Shown here one piece after another: positions 1-10,798 of a stretch of 64,000 bases of DNA. The stretch spans positions 62,001 to 126,000 of the forward strand of contig JAKEKT010000035.1 of the NCBI GenBank assembly GCA_021495925.1, written 5' to 3'. The DNA comes from Diplodia intermedia. Taxonomy: Eukaryota; Ascomycota; Dothideomycetes; Botryosphaeriales; Botryosphaeriaceae. How positions within the stretch are numbered: the stretch's first letter is position 1; each line of letters begins with the position of its first letter. Below the pieces are notes generated by a model. That model did not search any database. It saw only the letters and a program-made list of their open reading frames with translations, and was not told the DNA's origin. A program made the translations under genes and the position numbers.

Positions 1-349
1 GTGGGTTAGCACTAGGCTCTGCTGGTATTGCGATACGGTCGACGGTGACTTTATCTTCGACAACCACCCTGACTTCCAGGGTGTCTTTCTCGCGACGGGT
101 GGTAGTGGCCAGTAAGCCTTTTCGCGCTGCTAGTGCTAATCGATGGAAGGCTAACGCGGGAACAGTGCGTTCAAGTTCTTGCCGGTCATTGGCACATATA
201 TTGCGGACTGCTTTGAGGGCACTGCGAGTGCTGAGCTGAGGGAGAAGTGGGCTTTCAGAAGTGGGACGAGTGCCGACTTCGACGGCGATGGGAGTAGAGC
301 AGGGCCGAAACGGAGGATGCTCGATCCTTCTGAGATTTCGAGGCTATGA
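1..349 (+). CDS. FAD-dependent amine oxidase (sarcosine/fructosyl amino acid oxidase type), C-terminal part
   Basis: Only the last part of this gene is in the window; the 5' part lies to the left. Two exons can be read, 2-111 and 166-349, joined across a 54-nt intron (112-165) with a GTAAGC donor, a GCTAAC branch site and a CAG acceptor; the joined frame is open to TGA at 347-349. The joined protein has the CWYCDT motif, a DNHPD stretch, and ATGGSGHAFKFLPVIG. That last block is the FAD-contacting glycine motif near the C-terminus of monomeric sarcosine oxidase, fructosyl-amino-acid oxidase and pipecolate oxidase. These enzymes oxidise secondary amines to imines with release of hydrogen peroxide, often in peroxisomes. 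The end, EISRL, is a poor match to a PTS1 signal. The family is clear; the substrate cannot be told from this fragment. Confidence 0.85.
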
Positions 350-994
350 GGAAATGTCTGTGGTATCAAGAGTTGCTGGTTACATACTGATACCCATCTG
401 CGAATACTTCAGACGAGCCTCAATCCAGGATCTTCAGGGTTCATGCACGTAACCCAAAACGGCAGAATATCATTTGCAACTTCAAACGTCTGGGTGCGGA
501 CTTTTCCAAAGATACTATCAGATTGGGGGTCATCTGGGCGGAGTAGTTGCGTGAGGGCGAGGTTGGTGTCTGTGGCGTATGTGGATCACCGGCTACGCTT
601 TCTTCACTTCATTTTCAGCAACCTAGCTTCTTCCCCGCGTTCGAAACCCGTAGTTAGCTTCTGCCATTTCTGACTCTCACCGCTTCATAGAATCCACCTT
701 GATTCTCATTGGTACCGCAGTACCTCTCACCCAGCTGACCATTCCGTATTGCTAAGACATTGGAGCGGCATCGTTCCACTGAATATATGATCGCCACGTC
801 ACCAAACTGCTCATCATCGTATATGGCTCATCCGAGAGTATGGAGGTGCTCGTCGTGATGCTTGTCGTGGTGGTGCTTGCCCGTTTTCAAGTCAATTTTA
901 CTTCAAATCCCCACCTTGCCCAAGACCACGTTTCGATCAGAATCATCTCTTACAAGAATGCACTGCAACAAGAACCACAATACGAAGTGACCTT
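350..994. other. intergenic region, tail-to-tail
   Basis: This lies between the 3' ends of the flavoenzyme (+) and the dienelactone hydrolase (-), so it should hold both 3' UTRs. I see no conserved reading frame, tRNA or repeat in it. Confidence 0.5.
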
Positions 995-1961
995 TCAAGC
1001 CTTGACATGCTCATCAAACCATCTCACAGCCTGCAGAAAAGCCTGCTCCTTGGCAAACTTGACATCCCTCTTCCCAAGATCGCCACGCGTGGCGAACCCA
1101 TGCGCCGTACCCGAGTACAGCACCAGCTGGTACGTCGCCCGCATCTCAGCGAGGATATCCTCGGATTCACGGCGCTTCTCGGTCGGAAAGATGTAATCGT
1201 CCTCTTTTTCGAAACACACACAACAAGTTCAGCAAAAAAACGGGCACTTTCAACGGACGACGACGGGGCATCGAAATCCCAAACTCACCGGCGGCGGCAA
1301 TGCTCAAGGGGCGCGTGATGCCCCTGAGCTCGGCCGCGTCCACGAACGACGGATGGGCGACGAAGCCGGCATCGATGAGCTCGCCGCCGCGCAGGTTGCG
1401 CACCACGTACTTGGCGCCGAAGCAGTAGCCGACGCCGCCGACGCGCTCGCACCCGAGGCCGCCGCGGCGCATCGCGTCCAAAACGGCGGCGACGATGGGG
1501 TCGACGGCGGCCGGTTGGTGCCTCGCCCTCCACGCCGGGAAGTCGAAGCCGTCGAGGTTGGCCGGCGCCGGGTCGCCGTCGAAGAGGTCGGGCATGACGA
1601 CGAAGTAGCCGTTGGCGGCGAGCTGGTCGGCGATCCTGCATGTACATACACGCAATGGAGAGAGCTGAGCACCATTCTTATCTCACGCTTGCGGGGTGGT
1701 GGGACTTAGGATGTCACCCACAGCTGGGGGTTGATGGACGCGTGGCCGAAGACGTCGGTGAGGAGCAAGACGGCGTTGCGGGTGCTCCTGTCCTCGGGAT
1801 GGGCGACGTACGAGCTGACTGCGTGCGGGTCAATCCGGAGCCCATGTTGAGTCGAGAGAGAGCCCCCACGTACTGCCCCCGATTTCATCCATCTTGCCGG
1901 TAGCTTGGCCTTCATGCTTGACGCCTTGGATGCAGCATTTTCCCGGTGGAAACGAAGCCAT
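995..1961 (-). CDS. dienelactone hydrolase family protein
   Basis: Four exons on the minus strand: 1961-1874, 1818-1722, 1635-1289 and 1203-995. They join in phase to 246 codons plus stop, the usual length of fungal dienelactone hydrolases. The start gives MASFPPGKCCIQG, then the KHEG and EIGG motifs common at the N-terminus of this family. The alpha/beta-hydrolase nucleophile is Cys133 in GYCFGAK. The acid is Asp179 or Asp180, just after the third intron, and the base is His212 in GTAHGF, giving the Cys-Asp-His triad. Characterised members open lactones such as dienelactone in aromatic breakdown, but many fungal members have unknown substrates. No signal peptide is seen, so it is probably cytosolic. 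The first intron could use one of two nearby acceptors; the chosen one keeps the frame with a strong GTACGT donor. Confidence 0.88.
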
Positions 1962-2350
1962 TATTATTAAGTATGTGGACTCGATGTTAGCTGTGATGAT
2001 GGTGTTGGGGCCTGAAAGTGGGTGGTGCGGGGTGAACCGGCGAAGCTAAAGCGATGGTGCCGGGTAAACTGTACAATCTCGCCCTGCAGATTCGAAGCCG
2101 GATAGGAAAAGGAATCACTACCCACGTGGAAAAGGGCAAAGTCCACCTATGAACAGTAACAATCTCATAGCAAATGGGTGCTGGCACGATGTTGCATTGA
2201 GGAAAAAAAAAAAAAAAAACAGAGCAAGCGCTAAAGGCAATTTGCTTGTGCGCTATGCATACCGCCCGTCCTGAGACCCTGTGACCTGCCATGGCAGGTG
2301 CTACAATACTAACCCCCAACGCCGCGCTACGCCATCTTTTCGTATGCTCA
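1962..2350. other. intergenic region with poly(A) run
   Basis: This is the upstream region of the dienelactone hydrolase gene and the 3' flank of VPS45 (both minus). It contains a run of about 18 A at 2203-2219, which reads as poly(T) on the minus strand, an element often found in fungal promoters. I see no gene. Confidence 0.45.
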
Positions 2351-4325
2351 TTACCTCCCGATTTCTCTTCGCAATCGTCCGGCGGCTGTGGTTGGGGCAG
2401 GCTCGGGCCAAGACTGAACAGCATCCTCAACCTCTTCCAGAAAAGACATGCTGTTGTGTATCGATGTTCCACCAAGGACCACCCTCACGCCGGGTGAACT
2501 AGCATTGACCTGTGCAACCATCTTCGCTTCCTCATAAGTCGCACCGCCCACCATGAAGATGATTATGTCCTGCGGCTTGTCTCTGGTGGTGCCACCGCCA
2601 TCGACGAATGGGTACAAGTGGTCGCGCAAACGACCCTTGATTAGATCCTGGAGTGTACCCTCCAATCTTGGCGAGTGCTGCGTGTAGACGTTTTCCACGC
2701 CTTTGAGGCCCTTGAACCGGTTTTGTGCATTGCTGAATAGAGAGCCAGACTGGAATAGATCGGGGATGCCCGTTGTGCCGGATGTTGTAGCCTGCAACGA
2801 CTGGTGGTAATGCAGGAGCTTGTTGATCAAGTCAATTCGATGGCGAGACAAATTGCCAGCCACGGCGAGAAGATCAAGCAACATGGGGATCGAATTAGAC
2901 GGGTGCTTGTGATATCGGAGCGCGTAGATTGCAGTGAGGCGAAGCTTGTTGTCGGGAGGTATCGAGGGATTGGAAATGAGTTGTTGTAGTTGCTGCTACA
3001 TGTCAGCTGTGAACTTGGTGAGATATAGCATCTACCAACCTTGACATCGTTGGAATGGTTTTCGTTGCAAGCCAGGCTCTGCTCCAGCTCACTAACGTCT
3101 AGAAGGTGATCTTCTCCAACGCGCCGGCTCAGTTCTCCAACAAGCGTGACGTGCTTGGTGACGTTGCCGGACAACTTGCGGAATTCCGGATAGTCCTCGA
3201 CGAAGCGCTTCATATCGGTAATGGACTCCAGCTGGAGGCTGCCTTGTTGCTTGGATGCGAATTGCTCGACGTAATCCTTGGCGTTTTGACCAAGATCTCC
3301 AAAGTTGAGATACATGTTCTTTTTGAAGAACGGGTCCTGATCTTGTGACAGGGTGATTTCCTAAACGACGATTAGCAGAGCGGTAGTACCGGTTACGTTT
3401 GGCATCCCACCTTAAGTTCCGGCCGAATATCAGGTACGTCGCTCAGGTCGACCCTGCCATTTTTTATGCCCATAAGTTCGTGCACCATAGCTTGGTATGT
3501 CCACTGAGTGAGCAACGGGGTGACGGGGTCGTCCCTTCTGTCCACTAGGAGCAGGATTGGAGGAGTGTCGGTTTTGCGAAAATCGAACAATTGCTCTTCC
3601 TGGGTCATCTGGTAGCGGACCTCGGTCGCCAGCTTCTTGGTCAGTAGACTGTCCTTTTGATAGCGTATCATAGGCCTCTTCTTCATCGACAGCAACAGGG
3701 CGATGATGCCCTCGGTAGAACGCTGCAGAGCATCCGGGTTCCACAAATCTGGGTTGGTGCTCCATATCCTGTGCTGCAGATTGAGCGACATTAGGTCGGG
3801 ATTGACGACCAGGAAATCGGCAAAGTACTCGTGCACGGCGCGCACGACTTCATGGTCGTCGGCTTCGGCTAGACGCTCGAGCGAGGACTTGCGTATGATG
3901 TTGCTGAAGTAGATGTTGTATTCGCCGTACTTGGGCTCGCGCAACTCGTCGATGAGGAATTGGATGGATTCGGGCGAGGGCCGCACGAAGCACAGGCAGC
4001 GCAGGTGGCGCATCTTCTCGCGTGTCTGGCTGTCGAGGCGGCTTGTTCTCAGTCAGCGGGGGCCGAGGTTGGCACGGGCTTTGGACGCACTCGGTGAGGT
4101 AGACTTCATGGCTGAGCAGGGCTGACTGGGTGGTGGCGGTCGAGACGATGGGAACCTTTGTCGCATCAGCAAGGGGCGCACTGCTGCTGGCGGGCGAGGC
4201 GACGGACCTACCGTCTCGCTGTCGAGCAGTAGTATCTTCATCTTGGCCGGCTGGGAGCCGGTGGAGCTGTCGCCGGCCGACACCATCTTGGTGATGTAGC
4301 CCGACACGGACTGAACGATATCCAT
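2351..4325 (-). CDS. VPS45: Vacuolar protein sorting-associated protein 45 (Sec1/Munc18 family)
   Basis: Five exons (4325-4212, 4155-4091, 4041-3411, 3360-3040, 2995-2351) join in phase to 591 residues, close to the family length of about 570-580. VPS45 binds the syntaxin Tlg2/Pep12-type SNAREs and drives fusion of Golgi-derived vesicles with endosomes. Family blocks run in order: MDIVQS and KILLLDSET at the N-terminus; EVYLTDRLDSQTREKM, rebuilt only after removing the 49-nt second intron; FIYFSN-like NIYFSN; PLLTQWTYQAMVHEL; NMYLNFGDLG; KHVTLVGELSR; and KGVENVYTQH followed by IIFMVGGATYEEA near the C-terminus. All introns are short (44-56 nt). The gene lies head-to-head with the SDR gene at 5118. 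Orthology to VPS45 rather than SLY1, SEC1 or VPS33 rests on the YTQH and GGATYEE blocks. Confidence 0.96.
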
Positions 4326-5117
4326 GGTGGGCTGGGGCAGCGCCGGCGCGCTGGAGATCACGGTGCTATGGCGGAAGGCGTAACAGTCGAGGCGGACGGC
4401 GGGGTTGCATGGGTTGGGCTGAAGCTGTGTGCCTGGAGCCGCACAGCTGTCCCTCGTCGCTGCCGATCGCGGCACCTGCGCCGCCAAGCGCTACGTAAGC
4501 CACATCCACCCTCTGCCTGTCTCTTCACTCATCCCACCACCTCTGAAGGTCATCGAGACGCAAGCGGGATTGGTATCATTGACACTACACCACATCCACG
4601 AGCTTCATTGGCAGCCACTCGCGCCTCGGTCCGGCCGCTCCTTGGGAGGCGGGAACAGTTTGCTTCGCCTTTGTCGACTTTGAGACCATGACCGCCTACG
4701 CCAAGGTATTGAGCTCTCTTAGGATGTCTCAGTCTCGTTTGGCTGTACAATTCTTTGCAGAGTAGGCTTGCTGAACCCATCTCCCGGAATGCTGCAAACG
4801 CAAGCCTCGGGGGACTAATAATGCTCATCATAACTCTGCATGTCCCGAGTTCCGTCCATACTCCGTTAAGTCCGCGACGGCACCCGTTAAGGAAAAAGAG
4901 CCACGCTCGGTTGCATTGGTAGACAGATTTCCTATAACAGCAAGATGACGTCATGGATATTCACTCTCGACCACCCCGCTTTATGCTTGAACATAAGCGT
5001 GGCCATAACCACAGGTACAAGCGACAGCACGCGTAGCACCGGCGTTGGAGATTGCGCTGCAGACCTCGATACAGCTCCACGGCTCTACAATACTCCTTGG
5101 GCACGCTGGTCCCGACA
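4326..5117. other. divergent intergenic region, VPS45 / SDR
   Basis: A shared upstream region for VPS45 (-) and the SDR gene (+). Both orientations should carry promoters here. The only motif that stands out is the palindromic TGACGTCA at 4946-4953. No conserved reading frame was found. Confidence 0.45.
4946..4953. promoter_or_regulatory. TGACGTCA palindrome (CRE/ATF-type bZIP site)
   Basis: The octamer TGACGTCA lies 165 nt upstream of the SDR start codon, where ATF/CREB-class bZIP factors such as fungal AtfA could bind. The same octamer also occurs inside two coding regions in this window (about 28286 and 37207), so chance occurrence cannot be excluded. Confidence 0.3.
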
Positions 5118-5996
5118 ATGGCTCCATCAGGACTCGCAATCCTCATCGGCGCAGGCCCGAATACCGTAAGCTTCAATCCATCCGCTGGCCCTTGCGTGTA
5201 GCCTCTAATGGTTTCAAGGGCGCCGGCATAGCTCGCATCCTTGCCCATCCCTCTCATGGCAACCTCGCCGTCGCACTTCTCGCCCGACGCCCCGAGCCTC
5301 TTCAGGAGCTGGCCAACAGTCTCCGCTCTTCCAATCCAGGAGCCGTGCTCGAAGCATTCCCCACCGACACATCGCCCGACTCTTTGAAGAAGACTTTCTC
5401 TGATATCGAAAAGCACCCTTCGTTCAAGGACTTGAAGCTCCGCCTGGCAATCTACAGCGTCAAGCACAGCAGCAAGAAACCCTTCCTTGAAGAGACTTAT
5501 GAGGTATTTCACAAAACAAACCTCCCAGTGTCACATCTCAAGCCTGATTGGCTGATCGTCCCCCTAGGACTTCACCGAGTCTCTAGAAACGTACGTCGGC
5601 GGGGCCTTCACCTTCGCGCAGGAATCCATCAAGCGCCTCTTCGCCGACCACGGCGACACTCCGCTCGCCTCGGGCGGCGCGAAGAAGGGCACTCTGATCT
5701 TCACCGGTACGCTCGGAGCGCTGCGCTGCTCCGCCCACTTTGCGGCCTACGGCGCCGGGCGCGCGTCGGTGCGGCAGCTGGCGCAGACGCTGGCCCGCGA
5801 GATGTCGGATAAAGGGATACACGTCGCCCACACCATTGCCAACGGCGCCATCGCCGACGCATCCGGCGACGACCAGCGCGCCGGCAGGAAGATGAGCGCC
5901 GACTCCGTCGGCAAGACGTACCTCTGGCTACATCAACAGGAGCCCGACCTGTGGACCCACGAGCTGGACATGCGGCCCGCCTGCGAGAAATTCTAA
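5118..5996 (+). CDS. short-chain dehydrogenase/reductase-like protein, atypical active site
   Basis: Three exons (5118-5165, 5219-5503, 5568-5996) join in phase to 253 residues, the normal single-domain SDR size. The Rossmann start is ILIGAGPNTGAGIA, a TGxxxGxG-like nucleotide loop split by the first intron, and ARRPEPL follows beta-2. Around the active site the protein reads FTGTLGALR, then AAYGAGRASVRQLAQTLARE. The Tyr of the YxxxK motif is present, but the Lys position is Arg. A related group of fungal SDRs usually has F/Y...GK at this place. Both Ser of the catalytic set and the NNAG block are also poorly conserved (IYSVKH stands where NNAG should be). It may be an oxidoreductase with altered chemistry or a non-catalytic relative. 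There is no signal peptide. Substrate unknown. Confidence 0.8.
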
Positions 5997-7512
5997 AGCG
6001 TTTGGGTGTGTGGTACAGATAGAGTAGGCCCATGTAGCTGGGATAACGTAAGAAGGGCATACGCGCTTGCTCCTTGACTCATTCAGCCTTTCCCCATTCG
6101 CTTCTCCTAAGGGTTCTAGAAGAGCGGCAGGGCCGCATATAGGGGTGTTAAAGGGGACGGCTGGACGGCCGTGCCACACGCGCCTATCGGGTGCTCAGAC
6201 GCGGAATCCACCGCAACCGCTCTCCTGTTCCTTGCACCACAGACCCCCGTCTCGTCCGACGGTAGGGCGGTACGGAACGAAGAGAGGTGTCTGTGTACAG
6301 GCCGTCGGCTCCAACTGCGTGGGCAAACGTGCACGTCGCTTACCCACCCATGTCCCGGCGCACCCGCATCTCTAACCGCCGGCCAATATGCCTCACGTCC
6401 TGAACAGGCCTCCCGCAGTCAATTGCAGAAAACTTTGCCTCTCCCGAAACTCGTCGTACTGGAGGGACTGCACCCGAGTACGTACTCATGTGGCTGTGGG
6501 ATTCTACGTCTACATGATTTGAATGATTTCAAAATTTACATCTACAACCCTACCAAGTTGCTTCAAAGGCCCATGCATGAAGAGCGTAAAATCCTTCGCG
6601 GAACACACAGACGACAAAATTTGCTGAACCCCAGCAGGCTTTCGCCGTTTGGTGGTTTTGATATTCCTCATTTCCATAACAACCGTCCAATAAAAAAAAG
6701 AAAGATTCCCAATTAATCTACAATACCCTGATACCAACGTTGCTGCCACTGCTTCGAAACTGCACCTCGTGGGAAAGAAACCGACGGACTTGTGTTATCT
6801 ATCACTGCTGCTGCTAATACAACTACACATCGCGCAAATTTAGAAGGGCGCCGGGGAGCTAGAAGAAGAAGCAGAGCTAAGAAATCAAACCAAAGCAGAG
6901 GGCGACTTTGGAGAAAGCGCCGAGCACCAGTTGACCGCCATCGTCAACGATTGCGGCAACCGGAGATGAAGTAGAAACAAGACTGGCTCGCTTGCTGACT
7001 GATATAAAGCTTGACTGAACTCCGATTAGCCAAGCAGAAACCCACAGCTTTGCAAAATCGAAAGCAAAAGCACCAATGCAAGTTGAAAGGGAGTAAAAAA
7101 GCTCAGGTCCGCTAAGCAGCCCATGCTCGCCCCGCCAAAGACGGAGCCGAGAAAGCGAACGCAGCAGCAGCAGCAATAGAAGCGGCCCGTCTGGTCAGGT
7201 CAAAAAGGCTTGCTTGTTGGAAATTGCAAACCGTTGAAGCAGATTAGTGCGCTCCTGCCAGGGAAAACGAAGAAATTGTTGCCGACGATTTTGATGCACC
7301 TTGGATGTTTCCCCGTACAAGCAAACGTAAGGACATAACCCACTCCTCCCCCAGGTCTCATTGATGAGATTCGTCGTTGCTTCGATCACCGTCGTCAACT
7401 GCCAAACCCAACTCCGAAGATGTGTCTTTAATGTATCATTTGCTCTTGTAATCCGTAATGTAAGACATGGCCGCTTGTGGCAAGCTTTGGACCATGGAGA
7501 GAGGCGAGACAC
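5997..7512. other. intergenic region, tail-to-tail
   Basis: This 1.5-kb stretch lies between the 3' ends of the SDR (+) and KNR4 (-). The reading frames in it, up to 181 codons at 6171-6716, lack family motifs and have no supportable splice structure. I see no tRNA or repeat. It probably holds two 3' UTRs and spacer. Confidence 0.45.
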
Positions 7513-9083
7513 TTATATCTCGACAGTCTTCATCTCTTCCGACGACACCACACTCTTACCCTTGCCCTTTTCGCTGCCGTTCTCCTTGTCGCTCTCCATG
7601 CTGTTCTTCTGAGTTGCGTTGTTGGAGTTGAGGTCGGAACTGGGCCGCGGCGTGTTCATCTCGATGAGCTTCTCCTCGTCCGTGTGGACCTTGACCGGCT
7701 GGGGCGCCTCCTCTGCCACACGGGCCAAGGGACTCGAGATGGGCACACGAGGGCTAGTGCCGTTCCTGCTGAGCCTGTGAGGGGAGCGGCCCCTATCTTC
7801 GCCACCAGAGGCAGGGCTACCATACGGGCTGGTTCCGTTGGAGGCAGGAGGGGCGTTAGGGTTGATGGAGAGCGTGCTCTGAGGCCTTCTCTTGGGCTTG
7901 CGACCATACTTCTGGTCGGCACGCCAGCGGAGAATTTCAAGGTACGGAGGCTCAACGTTCTGCTTCTCGAAAATCTTGAGCTTCATGTCCAGGGTCTCCT
8001 CGTCGACGTATGTCTTATCGGAGACCAGGTCGTCCGCGAATTGAGCGAGGAACGCGGCCCAAGAACGAGCGACGACGTACTTGGTGTCGTAGTCGCGACC
8101 GAAAATGATAACCTGTCCCCACTTTCCAGCGGGGCCAGGCGCGAGATCGACAGCAAGGCAGTTTCCACCCCAGTCGCGGGCGAGAGGAATCCAGGCGGGG
8201 TGGGAATAGGCCTTCTGAATTGCGTTGGGCGGCTGCGAGTCCTGACGCGAGAGCAAATCCTGTCTCCACATGGGATTGTTGGCCTTATCGACCGGTGCCG
8301 GGGATGACGAGGGGCCAGCAACGGCCTTGATCGGCACCTGCGGAGGCTGGTACGAGGGCTGGGCCGAGAGAACATCATCATTGACCTTGCGCCAGTTGCC
8401 ATATTCCATGACTATCTCTTCGCAGTCCAGAATCATGCACCCGAAAAACAAGCCCGTCGGCAGGCCGCCACGCTCCTGGCCATCGTGAATCTGCAGCGAC
8501 TCGCGCACCTCAACGGGCAAAGTAACGTCCAGGATGTGCTCGAGCTCATTGACATCGTTGTGAGTGGCACCCTCGCACATGTTGTCCCAAAGCTCCACAA
8601 AGCGATCCTCAAGCCACCGATCAATGCGCTTCCACGAGTGGCCGACCGGCGGAGGCGGCGGGAGACCGTCGCTGAAGCTCTGCATCTGGATCTCACCCGA
8701 GTTGACACCGTCTATCGAGGGGTTTTCGTCGGGCGGACGAGCCATGCTGGAACGCATCCCGGGCGAGTATGGCGACGAAGGGGACATGGGGGCGCGGGGC
8801 GAGTTGACGAAGCCGTTGGCGGGCTCGTCCTGGGCGTAGGGCGAGTTGAAGTCGGTACGAGACTCCATTGCGCTAGTTGCGACGGAGGTGAGCGGCGTAT
8901 GACGGCTCTGGGGAAGCGGGACATGCTGGCCGGTGCGGAAAGGAGAATCGTGGGAGGCGTGGCGGTCGTTGGAGGTCATGGTGTGCCAGAAGTCGCGCCA
9001 CGCGGAGGTGAGCATGCTGCAGGGCGATTAGTAGCTGGCTAGAGGGTTGGGCCAAGGGGGACGTACTTGGGCTTTTCAGCCAT
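7513..9083 (-). CDS. KNR4: cell wall assembly regulator KNR4/SMI1
   Basis: A coding first exon of only 17 nt (9083-9067) is joined across a 50-nt intron (GTACGT...CTGCAG) to 9016-7513, giving 506 residues that begin MAEKPNMLTSAWRDFWHTM. The core SMI1_KNR4 domain spans roughly residues 125-350: RIDRWLEDRFVELWDNM, DVTLPVEVRESLQIHDGQE, FFGCMILDCEEIVMEYGNWRK and WIPLARDWGGNCLAVDL are the family hallmarks. Ser/Pro-rich disordered arms flank it; the N-terminal arm opens with the conserved SNDRHASHDSPFRTG. In yeast this protein links the cell-integrity MAP kinase pathway and calcineurin to glucan and chitin synthesis. Starting at the internal Met of exon 2 (MLTSAW) would lose six residues and is a possible alternative. 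Confidence 0.94.
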
Positions 9084-10798
9084 GGCGGGCAGGTTGCTGG
9101 AGCGAGCGTTTGACGCGGCGAGAGCGAGTGTCGGCGTTCAATGCAGGCTCATACGGGGCGGCACGCGTGAGCGAAAGAGGGCGTTGACGTGGAGGTTGCC
9201 GGTGTGGTGGTGAAGAAAGTTGGCTTGGGGCGTGGTGCAGCACAGGGGAAGGGTCGCGCCAAGAAGCGACGACGCTGCCCCGATCTGCGCGGTTGGACTT
9301 TGGGCTACGGGGCGTGCGCGGCGAGGGAGCCGTGGAAAATGCTTGGCCCGGCCGGGTGGTGCTTGTGCGCGAGCGCTCTGCTGGGATTTGGCGCGAGGCC
9401 GTTTGCTGCGCAGTGGTGTTTTAGTAGGGAGGCATGCGAGGACCGCGGTGTGTGTCTGGTTCGCGCGCTGTTTACCTTGTCGCGCGAAGCTGCCGCCCGC
9501 CAGCCGCCCCCTAAGCCGCCGCAGTCGCGCCCGGCAGCCCGTAAAAATAGCACGGCAAGCGGTGGGCGGCCTGCCTGCTGTTCCTGTGCCGCCGACTATC
9601 ACGCTGCTATTGCCGGCTCGCGACACCGTTGATATCACTCGCCGATGATCGTGTGTTTCAAGTGGTTCTACGGGCGCGCCGCTGGCTGATCGGTCCCTGT
9701 GAGGCGGCGGCCGCCAGCCAACCTCGTCGCGCGCCAGTTAGCCTCCCTGCATGCTGGTGGCAACCACAAACCTGACTCCCCGGCACCCCAGCCTGCTGCA
9801 CCGCCGCCTGTCCACGAGCAGCACAAGATTCGAGAGATTCCACCCGCCGCACATCCGCTTGGCGCGCTAACGCTCTCGTATCTCGGAGCAATCCCCCGCC
9901 GATTGCTCGCGACTGGGGTCGCCCAGTGCCGACCCGCCAAACCGCCATGGATCTCTAACGGGTTTGCGCATCTCATCATTTGGCTGGGGCGATTGTCGCC
10001 GCTGGCGCAGGGGATTCCCCGCCGCAGGAAACCGTCGTCCGCTGCTTCAATTTACCGCTGATTAGCATTGTTGCAATAACGCATGATGGCAAGCGCCTGC
10101 CGTCTCACCGCTCCCAAGGTGTCTGCCGACCGCCGATTACGATAACGGTTGCGATGGATTGCAATCCATTACCCAGCCTCGGGAATTACTCGCCCAAGCG
10201 AACTTTGCTTCTTTTTTCCAACACACGTTTCCTCACTTCAATGTCTCAAACTTGTCCATCTATTTTGCCTGGTAGCGGCGCTTTGCCACCCGGACTCGTC
10301 ATCAATAGGCAAAAAGGTCGTGTTATTACAAGCATCCATAACGGAGTGATTCATTGAACGGGCGTTAAAGTTTGCCTTCGGGCTTGGTGCATATAAAACC
10401 TGGCAGGTAAAAAGTTGGGGCTTCTGTCTCCCCGAAAAAATGCGAAGTCTCTCTTGACTACGATCACCTCGTCGTGTGTCTGAGGAAAGAGTTTAGGGTC
10501 TCTGTATACCCCGAATCGTCGACTTCTTTGCAGTCACGCCAGAACGCCTGACCGATAAACCACTTCTCAAACAGCCCTTTTTTTGGTTGCTGGGCCGGGA
10601 TGCCCGCCTTTCCTCTTATCTGAGCACTTCCGCCAACGCCAAAACGCTAAGTTCGTGATCGACTGTACAACGAAGGTAATATAAGAAGATTATCGAAGAA
10701 TGGCAGTTCCAGTCATAAACACCGCCGTATTAAATCTCAGTATTGGGTTTCATGGGTCGACATTGATGATTGCAGAATTGAATGCGGTTGTCCAGGTA
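9084..10798. other. intergenic region, KNR4 upstream
   Basis: A 1.7-kb region upstream of KNR4 and downstream of the MIPC synthase gene (both minus). The first 600 nt next to KNR4 are GC-rich and are the likely promoter and leader. The overlapping reading frames here are compositional and show no protein-family features. No RNA gene or repeat was seen. Confidence 0.45.

Noticed and set aside
640..660. GTTCGAAACCC resembling a tRNA B box
   Set aside because: The flanking bases do not form a T-arm stem, and there is no matching A box or acceptor stem upstream.
6171..6716. 181-codon plus-strand frame in the SDR-KNR4 spacer
   Set aside because: Its composition drifts along the frame, there is no homology-like pattern, and it sits where two 3' UTRs are expected.
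10391..10398. ATATAAAA on the plus strand
   Set aside because: It looks like a TATA box, but the genes on both sides are on the minus strand and no plus-strand gene follows.
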